Assembly (NCBI RefSeq): GCF_003261575.2
Contig: NZ_CP036175.1
Span: 3,162,001-3,226,000 of the forward strand
DNA: 64,000 nucleotides
Origin: Klebsiella huaxiensis
GTDB taxonomy: Bacteria; Pseudomonadota; Gammaproteobacteria; Enterobacterales; Enterobacteriaceae
Direction: 5' to 3'
Shown here piece by piece: positions 51,931-61,397 of this stretch (its first letter is position 1; every line of letters begins with the position of its first letter). Both the position numbers and the translations under genes were made by a program. The notes beneath the pieces were generated by a model, which saw nothing but the letters and a program-made list of their open reading frames with translations, made no database searches and was not told the origin of the DNA.

Positions 51931-53683
51931 CACGGCGCACCGCCATAGAAACGGTGAAAATCCCCCACTCGTCAATCAGCTGCGTACATTTCTCAAAGCC
52001 CGCTTCGCGCACCAGTGCATCCATTTCGCCCTGGGTACGCACCCGCATCACCCACGCTTTGCCATCTTTGTGGCTGGTCAGCGACCAGGCGATAGTTTTT
52101 AACTGCGGGTGCCACGGCTGGCCGGTGTAAATCAGCACCCCACCAGGCGGGATAGCCTGCCCAAGACCTTCTAGAGATTCACGCACCGGCGCATTTTCCG
52201 GGAACAGTTCGTACAGCCCGGAGACAATACCGAGCGTCGGTTTCGGCTCCAGCGCCGCCAGCTCCGCGCGGTTAAAAGCATCGCCCTGCTCAAAGCGCGC
52301 GCGGGCTGACATACCGCGTTCCGCGATCATCTGCTGACCTTTCTCAACGTTCAGCTCGCTGTAATCACGCAGCAAAATTTCACTCACCGTCGTTTCTGCC
52401 TCCAACGCATCGAGCACGTAGCGCCCATGTCCGGCGGCGATATCCACCACCCGCACCGGCACCCCTTGTGCTGTGAGCTGTGCAACTGCTTGCTGAATCA
52501 ACTGCTGGAGATGGACCTTACGCTGACGAATACCGCGCCAGCCAACGCTATTCAGGTAGTTTTTATCGATGTGTCGCCCCAGCCAGCTGCTGCCCTGCGG
52601 CTGGTTACGGTAGACGTAATCGAGGGTGCTGCCAGAGTCAAAACCGGTTGTAAAACCCAGACGCACGCCGGCGGATTGAGTCCCCAGCATCTTCATGGCA
52701 TAGCGTAGCCCTCGGTAAGCTAAATCGTCACAGGAGTAAGGCTCCGGGCCGCCGTTCAATTGCCGCCAGCTATCCGCCCCCGGACTCCAGCGCTCTTCCT
52801 GAGAGTAATCGAAAGGCTGCGGCAGCTTCGCGTACAGCACGTCAAGAAACGCGCGTATTTTGTCGAACGCCAGTGCGCGGTCACGCTCGCCCAAGGTATC
52901 GTGATAAAAACCGGGCAGCACATGCATTTCTTTCAGCGGGTGACGCAAACGCTGGTAAAAATCACGCTGCGGCTTACGGTGAACCACATAATCCGCACCG
53001 GAAACCAGCATCAGCGTCGGTAAGGTGATTGCCGCCGCATCGCTTACCAGCCGCTCCGCCGTGCGGTAGAGATCGAGCAAGATATTGACCGCAATCGCCC
53101 GCGCGATTAGCGGATCCTGATTAAAACTCGCCACGCGCTGCGGGTCGTGTGTCAGGTATTTTCCTTTTACATAGGAATTAACAAAAAACAGGCCGCGCAG
53201 TTTGTACATTAATCCCAGACCCGCACGCGCAAACGGGACGTAGAGCTTGACCTTAAATGCGGGTGAGGCCAGCACCAGGCCGCGAATATTCGGCGCATAA
53301 TCATGGGCCCAGGCGGCGGCCAGCACCGCGCCAACGCTTTGCGCGATCACGGTAACGTCCAGCATGTCAGTCTGAGAATTCGCCGCCGCAAAGCGAACAA
53401 ATTCATCGACATCGCACACCGAGCGCGCCAGCGAGGGACTGAACCCGCGCTCTCCCGGAGAGCGACCATGCCCGCGTGCGTCCCATGCATAAAAATCGGC
53501 CTCAGGCATGGCTAACTCATCGACAATATGTTGCAAACGCCCGGAGTGCTCGTGCCCCCGATGGAACAGCACAATCACTTTGCGCGGCGCTCCCGCTGCA
53601 AGGGCCGGCCAGTAGCGATAAAACAGCGACGTGTTGTCGCTGGTGACAAAATGGTGTTCTTGCGCAATGCGAGTCTCAACCAT
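51923..53683 (-). CDS. ynbC: YnbC, alpha/beta hydrolase and methyltransferase fusion
   Basis: A 586-residue two-domain protein like E. coli YnbC (585). Residues 1-300 are a lysophospholipase-type alpha/beta hydrolase: HRGHEHSGR, the nucleophile in AQSVGA, and a late His in GFYHDTLGE. Residues 370-586 form a class I methyltransferase with the SAM loop VVDIAAGHGRY. The substrate is unknown, but the operon is about phospholipids. The ATG at 53683 has AAGGA upstream; a GTG seven codons earlier is less likely. It overlaps ynbD by eight bases. Confidence 0.92.
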   Translation of the reverse strand: MVETRIAQEHHFVTSDNTSLFYRYWPALAAGAPRKVIVLFHRGHEHSGRLQHIVDELAMPEADFYAWDARGHGRSPGERGFSPSLARSVCDVDEFVRFAAANSQTDMLDVTVIAQSVGAVLAAAWAHDYAPNIRGLVLASPAFKVKLYVPFARAGLGLMYKLRGLFFVNSYVKGKYLTHDPQRVASFNQDPLIARAIAVNILLDLYRTAERLVSDAAAITLPTLMLVSGADYVVHRKPQRDFYQRLRHPLKEMHVLPGFYHDTLGERDRALAFDKIRAFLDVLYAKLPQPFDYSQEERWSPGADSWRQLNGGPEPYSCDDLAYRGLRYAMKMLGTQSAGVRLGFTTGFDSGSTLDYVYRNQPQGSSWLGRHIDKNYLNSVGWRGIRQRKVHLQQLIQQAVAQLTAQGVPVRVVDIAAGHGRYVLDALEAETTVSEILLRDYSELNVEKGQQMIAERGMSARARFEQGDAFNRAELAALEPKPTLGIVSGLYELFPENAPVRESLEGLGQAIPPGGVLIYTGQPWHPQLKTIAWSLTSHKDGKAWVMRVRTQGEMDALVREAGFEKCTQLIDEWGIFTVSMAVRRDD

Positions 53684-53713
53684 GAGATTTTTATCCTTGT
53701 ACACGCCGTAGCG

Positions 53714-54631
53714 TTAGTAGCAGAAATAGCGAATAAAGTGGAAAAACACCGGTGCGGTAAAAATCAGTGAATCAAGTCGGTCAAGAATGCCGCCATGGCC
53801 CGGCAGCAGCGTGCCGCTATCTTTCACCCCGATATCGCGCTTCACGGCCGACATCACCACATCACCACAAAAACCGGTGACACCTATAATTACCCCCGCC
53901 AACAGCGACATCCCCCAGCCGAGCGGCGTCATTAGCGGCCCCAACAGCAGCGCGGCCAGCATCGTGTAGCCGACCCCGCCCAACAACCCAGCCAGCGTCT
54001 TATTCGGGCTCACTGTTGGCGTCACCTTGATGCGCCCCAGGGATTTGCCCCACAGATACTGCGCGACATCGTTAAATTCGGTGAGCCCAACAAGGAACAG
54101 CACTAGCAGCGCGCCTGTTTGTAGGCCGTCGGCGGGAAGTATTAGCAAAAAAGCAACATGGCTCACGGCAAAAACGGTGGTCATCAATCCCCAGTGCAGC
54201 TGAGCCGCACTGTGTAAGAAGCCCTGAGTCTCGCCCACCAGCACCATCCGGGCAGGCAAAAAGAGAAAGGCATAAACCGGAATAAAAATAATGAACAGCC
54301 CATACCAGTCGATGCCGATTAGCCCGTAGTTAATGGGGATAGCGATAAACATCCACAGTACGGGCATCCGGTCGGCATCGCGCGCAGGCACCAGCGTCAG
54401 AAACTCCTTTAACGCCAGCGCGCTTACCAGCGCAAAGAAAGTTAACGCCAGCCAGCGCGGGCTGATGAGCGCCAGAGAGAAGAGAACGACAATCACCCAC
54501 CAGGTGCGGATGCGTAACGTTAGCTCGCGCCAGTCTTTATTTGGTTTGCACCAGACCAGCAGGCCGTTAATCAGCGTCGCCAGCAGCAGCACGGCGAAGA
54601 CCGCGACCAGCGATTTTTCCAGCAGCATCAT
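53714..54631 (-). CDS. ynbB: YnbB, CDP-diacylglycerol synthase-like protein
   Basis: A 305-residue polytopic membrane protein of the CdsA family. The C-terminal signature is complete: SAVKRDIGVKDSGTLLPGHG followed by GILDRLDS. CdsA makes CDP-diacylglycerol from phosphatidic acid and CTP at the inner membrane. E. coli YnbB (298) is a paralogue of CdsA of unknown physiological role. It overlaps the end of ynbA by four bases (ATGA type) and precedes ynbC by 30 bases. Confidence 0.94.
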   Translation of the reverse strand: MMLLEKSLVAVFAVLLLATLINGLLVWCKPNKDWRELTLRIRTWWVIVVLFSLALISPRWLALTFFALVSALALKEFLTLVPARDADRMPVLWMFIAIPINYGLIGIDWYGLFIIFIPVYAFLFLPARMVLVGETQGFLHSAAQLHWGLMTTVFAVSHVAFLLILPADGLQTGALLVLFLVGLTEFNDVAQYLWGKSLGRIKVTPTVSPNKTLAGLLGGVGYTMLAALLLGPLMTPLGWGMSLLAGVIIGVTGFCGDVVMSAVKRDIGVKDSGTLLPGHGGILDRLDSLIFTAPVFFHFIRYFCY

Positions 54632-55230
54632 GGGTGATTCCCCGGTAGCACGCTACGACAGCGGTTGATGATGGTCCAGATCAATAGCAGCGTGACAATC
54701 CCCCACGCGACATTGCTCCACGCGATCAACTCCGGCCAGCCGCTCAGCGCCAGTCCCAAGGCTCCGAACACCAACGCGCGATCGCTCTTACCCATGGGGC
54801 CCGCATAGCTGCGCACGCCGTTAATCGCCTGTGCCAGAACCCCGGCGAATTCGCTGAAAACGGTGAAAAATAACATCGACAGCACCAGCAGCGGGCAGCT
54901 GCCAGGCAATAATATAAAGGGAAGATAGAGCGCGATATCAGATAAGACATCGCCGAACTCATTCAACAGCGCGCCGAGCCGGGTCTTCTGATGACATTCC
55001 CGGGCCAGCATGCCGTCCAGCGCATTTAGCGCCATACGGATAAACAGCACGACCGGCAGGAGCCAGAACAGTTCGGGATTGGGGAACAGCAGCAACAGGC
55101 CGCCGGTGAGAAATGATAGAACCATCGCGGCCAGGGTAACCTGATTAGCGGTGATCTGTTTCTTCGCCAGGCAGAACATTAGCGGACGCAACAGCGCCTG
55201 AAATGCCGGTTTCACGCAGTAGAGGGTCAT
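54628..55230 (-). CDS. ynbA: YnbA, CDP-alcohol phosphatidyltransferase family
   Basis: A 200-residue membrane protein beginning MTLYCVKPAFQALLRPLMF, matching E. coli YnbA (201). The family motif D-G-x2-A-R-x8-G-x3-D-x3-D is present as DGMLARECHQKTRLGALLNE plus FGD, but the third Asp is Asn. It would join a CDP-activated lipid to a small alcohol. It is the first gene of ynbABCD. The ATG at 55230 follows AAGGATTG; an in-frame Met twelve codons upstream has no site. Confidence 0.93.
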   Translation of the reverse strand: MTLYCVKPAFQALLRPLMFCLAKKQITANQVTLAAMVLSFLTGGLLLLFPNPELFWLLPVVLFIRMALNALDGMLARECHQKTRLGALLNEFGDVLSDIALYLPFILLPGSCPLLVLSMLFFTVFSEFAGVLAQAINGVRSYAGPMGKSDRALVFGALGLALSGWPELIAWSNVAWGIVTLLLIWTIINRCRSVLPGNHP

Positions 55231-55346
55231 TATCAATCCTTGATAAGGCAAAGGACCATACTGCATCAGAGCGCTATCTGACCGCCACTGCGCTTACTAT
55301 CACAACGCCAGTTTCAGAATTAATTCAGGTTCCGGCGCGGATGCTT

Positions 55347-55943
55347 TTACTGCTGCGACTTCGGCTTCAGGTTTTCATCAAACTCCAGCCGCTTGCGGTC
55401 GGGCTCTGCCTCGCTCAGCGGTTGCACCTCAAAAAGTGTGCTCTGACAGCGTTCAACCAGCACCTGGTACTCACGGGTGCCCTGCTTTTTCCACGTCAGC
55501 TCCTGCTCGGTTAATGCGCGAATCGCTTTCGCCGGGCTACCGACAATCAAATGGTTGGCGGGCATCTCAGCACGCGCCTTCACAAACGCCGATGCGCCCA
55601 CAATGCTGTTTTCACCAATGGTCGCGCCGTCAATAATCACCGCGCTCATGCCAACCAGCGCATTACGCCCAATCACACAGCCATGCAGGATCGCGCCGTG
55701 GCCGATATGCCCGTTCTCTTCCACTACCGTATCCTGCCCCGGAAAACCGTGCATCACGCAGTTATCCTGAATGTTCGCGCCATCTTTCACCACGATACGA
55801 CCAAAGTCGCCGCGCAAGCTGGCGTTAGGGCCAACGTAAACCCCTTTGCCGAGGATCACATCGCCAATCAGCACGGCGGTTGGATGTACGTAGCTTTCAT
55901 TGGGCACAACGGGGATCATTCCGTCCATCTGGTAAATCGGCAT
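55347..55943 (-). CDS. paaY: PaaY, thioesterase/hexapeptide protein of phenylacetate pathway
   Basis: A 198-residue left-handed beta-helix protein of the gamma-carbonic anhydrase type (E. coli PaaY 196). Hexapeptide units GDVILGKGVYVGPNASLRGD and later ones run to about residue 150. The metal-binding His residues are in CVMHGFPGQD and GHIGHGAIL. PaaY hydrolyses ring-hydroxylated CoA thioesters that arise by mishap in phenylacetate breakdown, and also helps repress the pathway. It follows paaX with an 11-base gap on the same strand. Confidence 0.96.
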   Translation of the reverse strand: MPIYQMDGMIPVVPNESYVHPTAVLIGDVILGKGVYVGPNASLRGDFGRIVVKDGANIQDNCVMHGFPGQDTVVEENGHIGHGAILHGCVIGRNALVGMSAVIIDGATIGENSIVGASAFVKARAEMPANHLIVGSPAKAIRALTEQELTWKKQGTREYQVLVERCQSTLFEVQPLSEAEPDRKRLEFDENLKPKSQQ

Positions 55944-55954
55944 GGCTTCTCCTG

Positions 55955-56881
55955 TTACACCTCGGCTAATCCGCCGAAGCGTTGATAATAAAGCGGCCCC
56001 GGTGCGGGCAGCTCGCCCACCGAGCTTTCGCCTTTTTCACTGACCAAAGCCTGGGCGCCGGGTGCAACGCGTTGATAGATATTGATACACAGCTGACGCG
56101 CGGTTTGCCCCAGCCAGTGAGCGGGCAGCAGCTCCTCTGGCAGCAGCGGATCTTTTAGCACCACGCGGCGATAGAAATGAATCAGCAGTAAACGAATCTG
56201 GAAGCAGCGTTCCGGCGTCAGTTCATCCGGCTCGGCATCGCGTAGCAGCGGCAATAACGGGCGAAACAGGGTGATAAACGCCTCGTACATGGCGTTCTGT
56301 TCGGTCAGATGCCAGCACTCTTCCACCCGTTCGCGCAGTGCAGCGCGGGAAAGTGCTAACGGCGAATGGGCTTCAAAGCAGATAACGTTTTCCGCCACGC
56401 CCGCTTCATGCAGCAAGGACTGTACGTCCGCCAGCTTTTGCGACGGCGAGGCCAGCAGGCTCGGTGCCAGTGCGCCAAACCCCTGCCACAGCAGCTGTTT
56501 TTTGACCTCAGCGAGGGTGTTTTTTTCTAATCCTTCTGAGAGTAACAGCAGCCAGGTGCCGTCCCATTCCGGGGCGCTGGCGCGATAAATTTTGCTTTCG
56601 GCACGGCGAGTCAGGCGTAAACCTTTGTCGCTCAGCCGGTAGAAGCTGCGGCGGCCAATGCGCACCACGTCCAGCCACTCTTCTTTGTTGAGACGAAACA
56701 GCGCGGTGCGCACAAAGCGTTCGCCAAAGCCGAGTCCTTCAAGTAATGCCGCGACGCTGCCGAGCCAAACCTCACCACCGCGCTGGGATAAGCAGTCGCC
56801 GTATAACGAGGCGATAAGCGAGGTGCCGCTCACCGGCATCGCGGTTACCGCCTGCTGAATAAAGCTATCGAGTTTGTCCAT
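55955..56881 (-). CDS. paaX: PaaX, phenylacetyl-CoA-responsive repressor
   Basis: A 308-residue repressor matching E. coli PaaX (316), starting MDKLDSFIQQAV. The N-terminal winged-helix is about residues 20-100 (RTALFRLNKEEWLDVVRIGRR). It represses the paa promoters until phenylacetyl-CoA binds. An ATG three codons upstream (56890) is equally open; 56881 is preferred because it aligns with the E. coli start. The C-terminus is about eight residues shorter than in E. coli. A REP pair separates it from paaK. Confidence 0.95.
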   Translation of the reverse strand: MDKLDSFIQQAVTAMPVSGTSLIASLYGDCLSQRGGEVWLGSVAALLEGLGFGERFVRTALFRLNKEEWLDVVRIGRRSFYRLSDKGLRLTRRAESKIYRASAPEWDGTWLLLLSEGLEKNTLAEVKKQLLWQGFGALAPSLLASPSQKLADVQSLLHEAGVAENVICFEAHSPLALSRAALRERVEECWHLTEQNAMYEAFITLFRPLLPLLRDAEPDELTPERCFQIRLLLIHFYRRVVLKDPLLPEELLPAHWLGQTARQLCINIYQRVAPGAQALVSEKGESSVGELPAPGPLYYQRFGGLAEV

Positions 56882-56933
56882 ATGATTCATTCTGTTGTTA
56901 TTTTTGTCCTTTTTGAATCATAGCACAGGAAAT

Positions 56934-57005
56934 CCCCGGCTTGCGGCGTAAACGCCTTACCGGGACTACAAGACTGTAGCCCCGGTAAGCGCAGCGCGAC
57001 CGGGG
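56934..57005. repeat. BIME between paaX and paaK
   Basis: CCCCGGCTTGCGGCGTAAAC...CCGGG (56934-56964) and GCCCCGGTAAGCGCAGCGCG...CCGGGGG (56979-57005) are two opposed REP units, directly after paaK. Confidence 0.85.
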
Positions 57006-57012
57006 GACAAGA

Positions 57013-58329
57013 TCAACCGTTAGCGGCAGCTTTACGCAGATCAAACACCCGGCACGCCTTGCCTTCGGAGCGCGGAATACTGCCACAGTTCACGATGCTA
57101 ACATCGGTGGAAATCCCCACCATCGACTTAATGCGATGGCGCAGATGGTGGCAAATCTGACAGCGCTGCTCATGGTCCAGCGCCAGACCGCTCTCTTTTA
57201 GCTCCACGCGCACGGAAAGTGAATCAAGATGCCCACGACGATCCACTTCCAACTGGTAATGCGGCGCCAGATGTTCAATCTTAAGGATCTCTTCTTCCAG
57301 TTGCGACGGGAAGACATTGACGCCGCGAATAATCAGCATGTCATCGCTGCGCCCGCTGATGCGATCCATCCGGCGCATGGTGCGGGCGGTGCCTGGCAGC
57401 AGGCGCGTCAGGTCGCGGGTGCGGTAGCGGATCACCGGCAGCGCTTCTTTGGTCAGGGTGGTGAACAGCAATTCGCCATGCTCGCCGTCGGCCAGCGGCG
57501 TGCCGTCATCCGGGTTGACCACTTCCGGGAAGAAATGGTCTTCCCAGATAGTCGGCCCATCTCCAGTTTCAATACATTCCATCGCCACGCCCGGCCCCAT
57601 CACTTCGGACAGGCCGTAAATATCCAGCGCGGTAATCCCCAGACGACGCTCGATTTCGGCGCGCATTCCCGCCGTCCACGGTTCCGCGCCAAAGACGCCG
57701 GTACGCAGCGAGCAGCCGCGGGCGTCGCCACCCATCTGGCGCTCCAGCTCTTCAATCAGGTTCAGACAATAGGACGGCGTCACCATGATCATATCCGGTT
57801 TAAAATCACGGATAAGCTGAGCCTGCTTTTCCGTTTGCCCGCCGGACATCGGAATGACCGTCGCCCCTAAACGCTCCGCGCCATAATGCGCGCCCAGGCC
57901 GCCGGTAAACAGGCCGTAGCCGTAGGCGACGTGGATTTTATCTTTCGCCGTGCCGCCAGCGGCACGCAGGGAGCGCGCGACGATATTGGCCCAAGTGTCG
58001 ATATCGTTTTGCGTATAGCCGACGACGGTCGGTTTGCCGGTAGTACCGGACGACGCATGAATACGCACCACCTGCTCCATCGGCACCGCGAAGGTGTCGA
58101 ACGGATAGTTGTCACGCAGGTCCTGCTTGGTGGTGCAGGGGAACTTGCTCAGATCGCTCAGTTCATGAAAATCATCCGGATGAACGCCCGCCGCGTCGAA
58201 TTTGCGGCGATACATCGGCACATTGTCGTACGCATGCTTGAGGGTCCACTTCAGACGCTGGGTTTGCAGGGCCTGTAATTCGTCACGCGATGCGGTTTCA
58301 ATCGGGTCTAATTTTGTAGTAGTTATCAT
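57013..58329 (-). CDS. paaK: Phenylacetate-CoA ligase
   Basis: A 438-residue AMP-forming ligase, as E. coli PaaK (437). The phosphate loop SSGTTGKPT is at about residues 93-101 and the C-terminal RIKSMVGISTDV region closes the active site. It activates phenylacetate to phenylacetyl-CoA, the first committed step and the source of the PaaX inducer. The ATG at 58329 aligns with the E. coli start. It follows paaJ in the same operon (26-base gap). Confidence 0.97.
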   Translation of the reverse strand: MITTTKLDPIETASRDELQALQTQRLKWTLKHAYDNVPMYRRKFDAAGVHPDDFHELSDLSKFPCTTKQDLRDNYPFDTFAVPMEQVVRIHASSGTTGKPTVVGYTQNDIDTWANIVARSLRAAGGTAKDKIHVAYGYGLFTGGLGAHYGAERLGATVIPMSGGQTEKQAQLIRDFKPDMIMVTPSYCLNLIEELERQMGGDARGCSLRTGVFGAEPWTAGMRAEIERRLGITALDIYGLSEVMGPGVAMECIETGDGPTIWEDHFFPEVVNPDDGTPLADGEHGELLFTTLTKEALPVIRYRTRDLTRLLPGTARTMRRMDRISGRSDDMLIIRGVNVFPSQLEEEILKIEHLAPHYQLEVDRRGHLDSLSVRVELKESGLALDHEQRCQICHHLRHRIKSMVGISTDVSIVNCGSIPRSEGKACRVFDLRKAAANG

Positions 58330-58355
58330 TTTAGGGTACTCGCAGGTCAATTAGC

Positions 58356-59561
58356 TCACACTCGCTCAAGGATCATGGCAATGCCCTGACCCACGCCAAT
58401 ACACATCGTACACAGCGCATAGCGTCCATTGCGTCGTTCCAGTTCCAGAGTTGCTGCCAGCGCTAACCGCACGCCGCTCATTCCCAACGGGTGGCCTAAG
58501 GCGATGGCGCCACCGTTGGGATTCACGTGTTCAGCGTCATCCGCCAGACCGAGCTGACGCATCACGCCCAGCGCCTGAGCAGCAAACGCTTCGTTCAGCT
58601 CAATCACATCCATATCGTTAATATTCAGCCCGGCACGCTCCAGCACTTTACGTACTGCCGGCACCGGCCCCAGCCCCATAAACTTCGGCTCCACGCCCGC
58701 CGTCGCCATGGCGACGATGCGCGCACGTGGCGTCAGCCCCTGCGCCTTTGCCTGTTCTGCGCTGGCAATAATCATCGCCGCTGCACCGTCGTTCACGCCT
58801 GAGGCGTTTCCGGCGGTGATCACGCCGCCTTTGCGGAACGGGGTTTTCAGTTGAGAAAGCTGTTCGAGAGTGGTTTCTGCCCGCGGATGTTCATCGTCGC
58901 GCACAGCGTTAACCGCGCCCTTCTTGCCGATAATCTGCACCGGCACAATTTCCTGCGCCAGAATACCGTCGCGCTGAGCTTTGGCGGTACGCTGCTGGCT
59001 GCGATAAGCAAAGGCGTCCTGGTCTTTACGGCTGATATTTAACAATTCAGCTACATTCTCCGCCGTTTCCGGCATGCTGTCAGTTCCAAATTGTTGCTGC
59101 ATGAGCGGGTTCACAAAACGCCAGCCGATGGTGGTATCGAACATCTCTGCCTGACGCTGGAATGGCGAGGTGGCTTTGCCCATCACAAACGGCGCACGGG
59201 ACATGGATTCTACGCCACCGGCAATCAGCAGATCCGCATCACTGGCTTTAATCGCCCGGGCCGCAAAGCCAATCGCATCCAGCCCGGAGCCGCACAAGCG
59301 GTTGATGGTGGTGCCCGGCACAGCGTGCGGATAACCCGCCAGCAGCGTCGCCATATGCGCCACGTTGCGGTTATCTTCCCCGGCCTGGTTGGCGCAGCCG
59401 AAAATCACATCGTCGATGGCGCTGGCGTCAAGCGCGGGATTACGGCTGAGTAATTCCCGCAGCGGGATGGCCGCCAGATCGTCAGCACGCACACCGGCCA
59501 GCGCACCGCCGTAGCGACCAATCGGGGTACGAATGCCGTCACAAATAAACGCGTCACGCAT
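58356..59561 (-). CDS. paaJ: 3-oxoadipyl-CoA/3-oxo-5,6-dehydrosuberyl-CoA thiolase
   Basis: A 401-residue thiolase, the same length as E. coli PaaJ. The nucleophilic Cys is in NRLCGSGLDA, the His in GGAIALGHPLG and the second Cys in CTMCIGVGQG. It performs two steps of the paa route, the last giving acetyl-CoA and succinyl-CoA from 3-oxoadipyl-CoA. The same reaction ends the protocatechuate branch. It overlaps paaI by one base. Confidence 0.97.
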   Translation of the reverse strand: MRDAFICDGIRTPIGRYGGALAGVRADDLAAIPLRELLSRNPALDASAIDDVIFGCANQAGEDNRNVAHMATLLAGYPHAVPGTTINRLCGSGLDAIGFAARAIKASDADLLIAGGVESMSRAPFVMGKATSPFQRQAEMFDTTIGWRFVNPLMQQQFGTDSMPETAENVAELLNISRKDQDAFAYRSQQRTAKAQRDGILAQEIVPVQIIGKKGAVNAVRDDEHPRAETTLEQLSQLKTPFRKGGVITAGNASGVNDGAAAMIIASAEQAKAQGLTPRARIVAMATAGVEPKFMGLGPVPAVRKVLERAGLNINDMDVIELNEAFAAQALGVMRQLGLADDAEHVNPNGGAIALGHPLGMSGVRLALAATLELERRNGRYALCTMCIGVGQGIAMILERV

Positions 59562-59983
59562 TAGACTTCTCCTGTGATAGTGCCGCCGATGCGGTGCGAT
59601 TTGCCGCGAAACAGGGCCACGATTTTTTGCTGCTGGTTGATAATTTCAATGTCATAGACGCCGGTCAGCCTGGCCTGCTGCTTCACCCGCGCGGTGGCGG
59701 TCAGCAGCTCACCAACAAAGGCTGGACGCAGGAAATCGATACTGGCGGCAGAAGCCACCGCCGCCAGCCCCTGGCTGTTGCAGGCGTAGGCGAATGCGGT
59801 ATCGGCGAGCGAAAACAGCTGTCCGCCGTGGCAGGTTTGATGGCCGTTCAACATATTCGGTGACACCGCCATGGTCATCTGCGCGTAACCCTCATCCATT
59901 TCGACAATCTTGATCCCCAGCGTTTTAGCGCAGGTATCGTTCTCGTACATGGCGCGGGCGTTGCGCCAGGCTTCATTACTCAT
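59561..59983 (-). CDS. paaI: PaaI hotdog thioesterase
   Basis: A 140-residue hotdog-fold acyl-CoA thioesterase, as E. coli PaaI. The catalytic region is NGHQTCHGGQLFSLADTAFA, including the active Asp. It hydrolyses ring-hydroxylated phenylacetyl-CoA to free CoA from dead-end intermediates. It starts at 59983, eight bases inside the end of paaH; the open frame continues upstream but only as an alternative frame of paaH. Confidence 0.96.
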   Translation of the reverse strand: MSNEAWRNARAMYENDTCAKTLGIKIVEMDEGYAQMTMAVSPNMLNGHQTCHGGQLFSLADTAFAYACNSQGLAAVASAASIDFLRPAFVGELLTATARVKQQARLTGVYDIEIINQQQKIVALFRGKSHRIGGTITGEV

Positions 59984-61394
59984 GACACATCTCCAGTAGC
60001 GCTTTTTCGCGCAGCAGCGTGCTCGGGCGATAGCGTTCTTCGCCGTAGTGCTGTTGCAGGTTTTCAAGCAGGCGCAGGACGCGCCCCCAGCCCAGCGTTT
60101 CACCCCAGGCAATCGGGCCATGCGGGTAGTTGACACCCAGCCGCATAGCAGTATCGATATCCTCGGCGCTGGCGACGCCTTTTTGCACCGCGTCCAGCGC
60201 TTCGTTCGCCAGCATCGCCACCGTGCGCCACACCAGCAGGCCCGGATAATCGGCAATGCGCAGCACTTTTTTGCCCTGCTGCTGGAAGAAATAAACCGCT
60301 TTGTCGGTGGCGGATTGCGGATTGGTGGCGGCACTTGCCAGCACCACCGTGTCGTTCGCCGCGTAGTCGTACACCACCACCGGGCGGTTGTGCTGCACGC
60401 TTAAGGCCAGCGCGGTTTCGCCAGTGGTTTCCAGCAGCAGCACTTCGTCCAATTCGGTGACAACGTCACGCTTAATATTCTTTGCGGCACATTGCGCTGA
60501 TAGCGCAGCCAGCGCCAGTTCCGGTTGTACTTCAACAGGCCAGCGATAGAGACCGTGACCGCTCTTCTTGCCCAGACGCCCGGCGATGGCCAGCTCCTGT
60601 TGCAGCAGCGACGGCAGAAAACGACGGTCCTGCCAGAAGGCGTTAAATACCGAACAGGTCACCGCAAAATTGACGTCCTGACCGATTAAATCGGTCAGCG
60701 CCAACGGCCCCATCGGGAAACCACCGCCGTCGCGCAATGCGGCGTCAATCACTTCAGGCGTTGCCACCTGCTCTTCCAGCGCCCGCCAGGCTTCGGCGTA
60801 ATAAGGACGCGCCACGCGATTGACAATAAAGCCCGGCGTTGAACGGCAGCGCACCGGCTGTTTGCCCCAGGCGCTTACGCACTGGCACAGTTGCTCAACC
60901 ACTTCGGCTGAGGTGGCAAGGCCGCTCACCACTTCGACCAGCTTCATCACCGGCGCGGGGTTAAAGAAATGCAGTCCGGCTACGCGCTCGGGATGCTTGA
61001 TTCCGGCGGCAATGGCGGTGATCGATATCGACGAGGTGTTGCTGGTCAACAGCGTCGACGGGGAGCAAATCTCCGCCAGCTGGCTGAACAGTGCCTGTTT
61101 GATCTCCAGGCGCTCGGACGCGGCTTCAATCACCAGCTGTGCGTCAGCAAGTTGATTCAGTTCAGTTGCCGGAGTAATACGCGCCAGCAGAGCCTGCGCC
61201 TGCTCAGCGCTAATTTTTCCGCGACTAACGCGGGAATCCAGGCGCTGGGCGATGCCGTCGATGGCGCGAGTAATCGCGTCAGCGGAAATGTCATACAGCA
61301 GCACCGAATGCCCGGCGCTGGCGGCGACTTCAACAATGCCTGCGCCCATGGTGCCGCCGCCAATCACGGCGACGGTGTGGAGTGTTTGCGTCAT
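59976..61394 (-). CDS. paaH: 3-hydroxyadipyl-CoA dehydrogenase
   Basis: A 472-residue protein of the 3-hydroxyacyl-CoA dehydrogenase family (E. coli PaaH 475). The NAD-binding motif GGGTMGAGI is at about residues 11-19, and the HFFNPAPVMKLVEVV signature carries the catalytic His. It contains a second, shorter C-terminal dehydrogenase-like domain, as usual for PaaH. It oxidises 3-hydroxyadipyl-CoA to 3-oxoadipyl-CoA. It lies four bases from paaG and overlaps paaI. Confidence 0.97.
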   Translation of the reverse strand: MTQTLHTVAVIGGGTMGAGIVEVAASAGHSVLLYDISADAITRAIDGIAQRLDSRVSRGKISAEQAQALLARITPATELNQLADAQLVIEAASERLEIKQALFSQLAEICSPSTLLTSNTSSISITAIAAGIKHPERVAGLHFFNPAPVMKLVEVVSGLATSAEVVEQLCQCVSAWGKQPVRCRSTPGFIVNRVARPYYAEAWRALEEQVATPEVIDAALRDGGGFPMGPLALTDLIGQDVNFAVTCSVFNAFWQDRRFLPSLLQQELAIAGRLGKKSGHGLYRWPVEVQPELALAALSAQCAAKNIKRDVVTELDEVLLLETTGETALALSVQHNRPVVVYDYAANDTVVLASAATNPQSATDKAVYFFQQQGKKVLRIADYPGLLVWRTVAMLANEALDAVQKGVASAEDIDTAMRLGVNYPHGPIAWGETLGWGRVLRLLENLQQHYGEERYRPSTLLREKALLEMCHE

Positions 61395-61397
61395 TAT

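Noticed and set aside
59984..60334. Upstream extension of paaI
   Set aside because: It overlaps most of the 3' end of paaH in another frame. PaaI homologues start at 59983.
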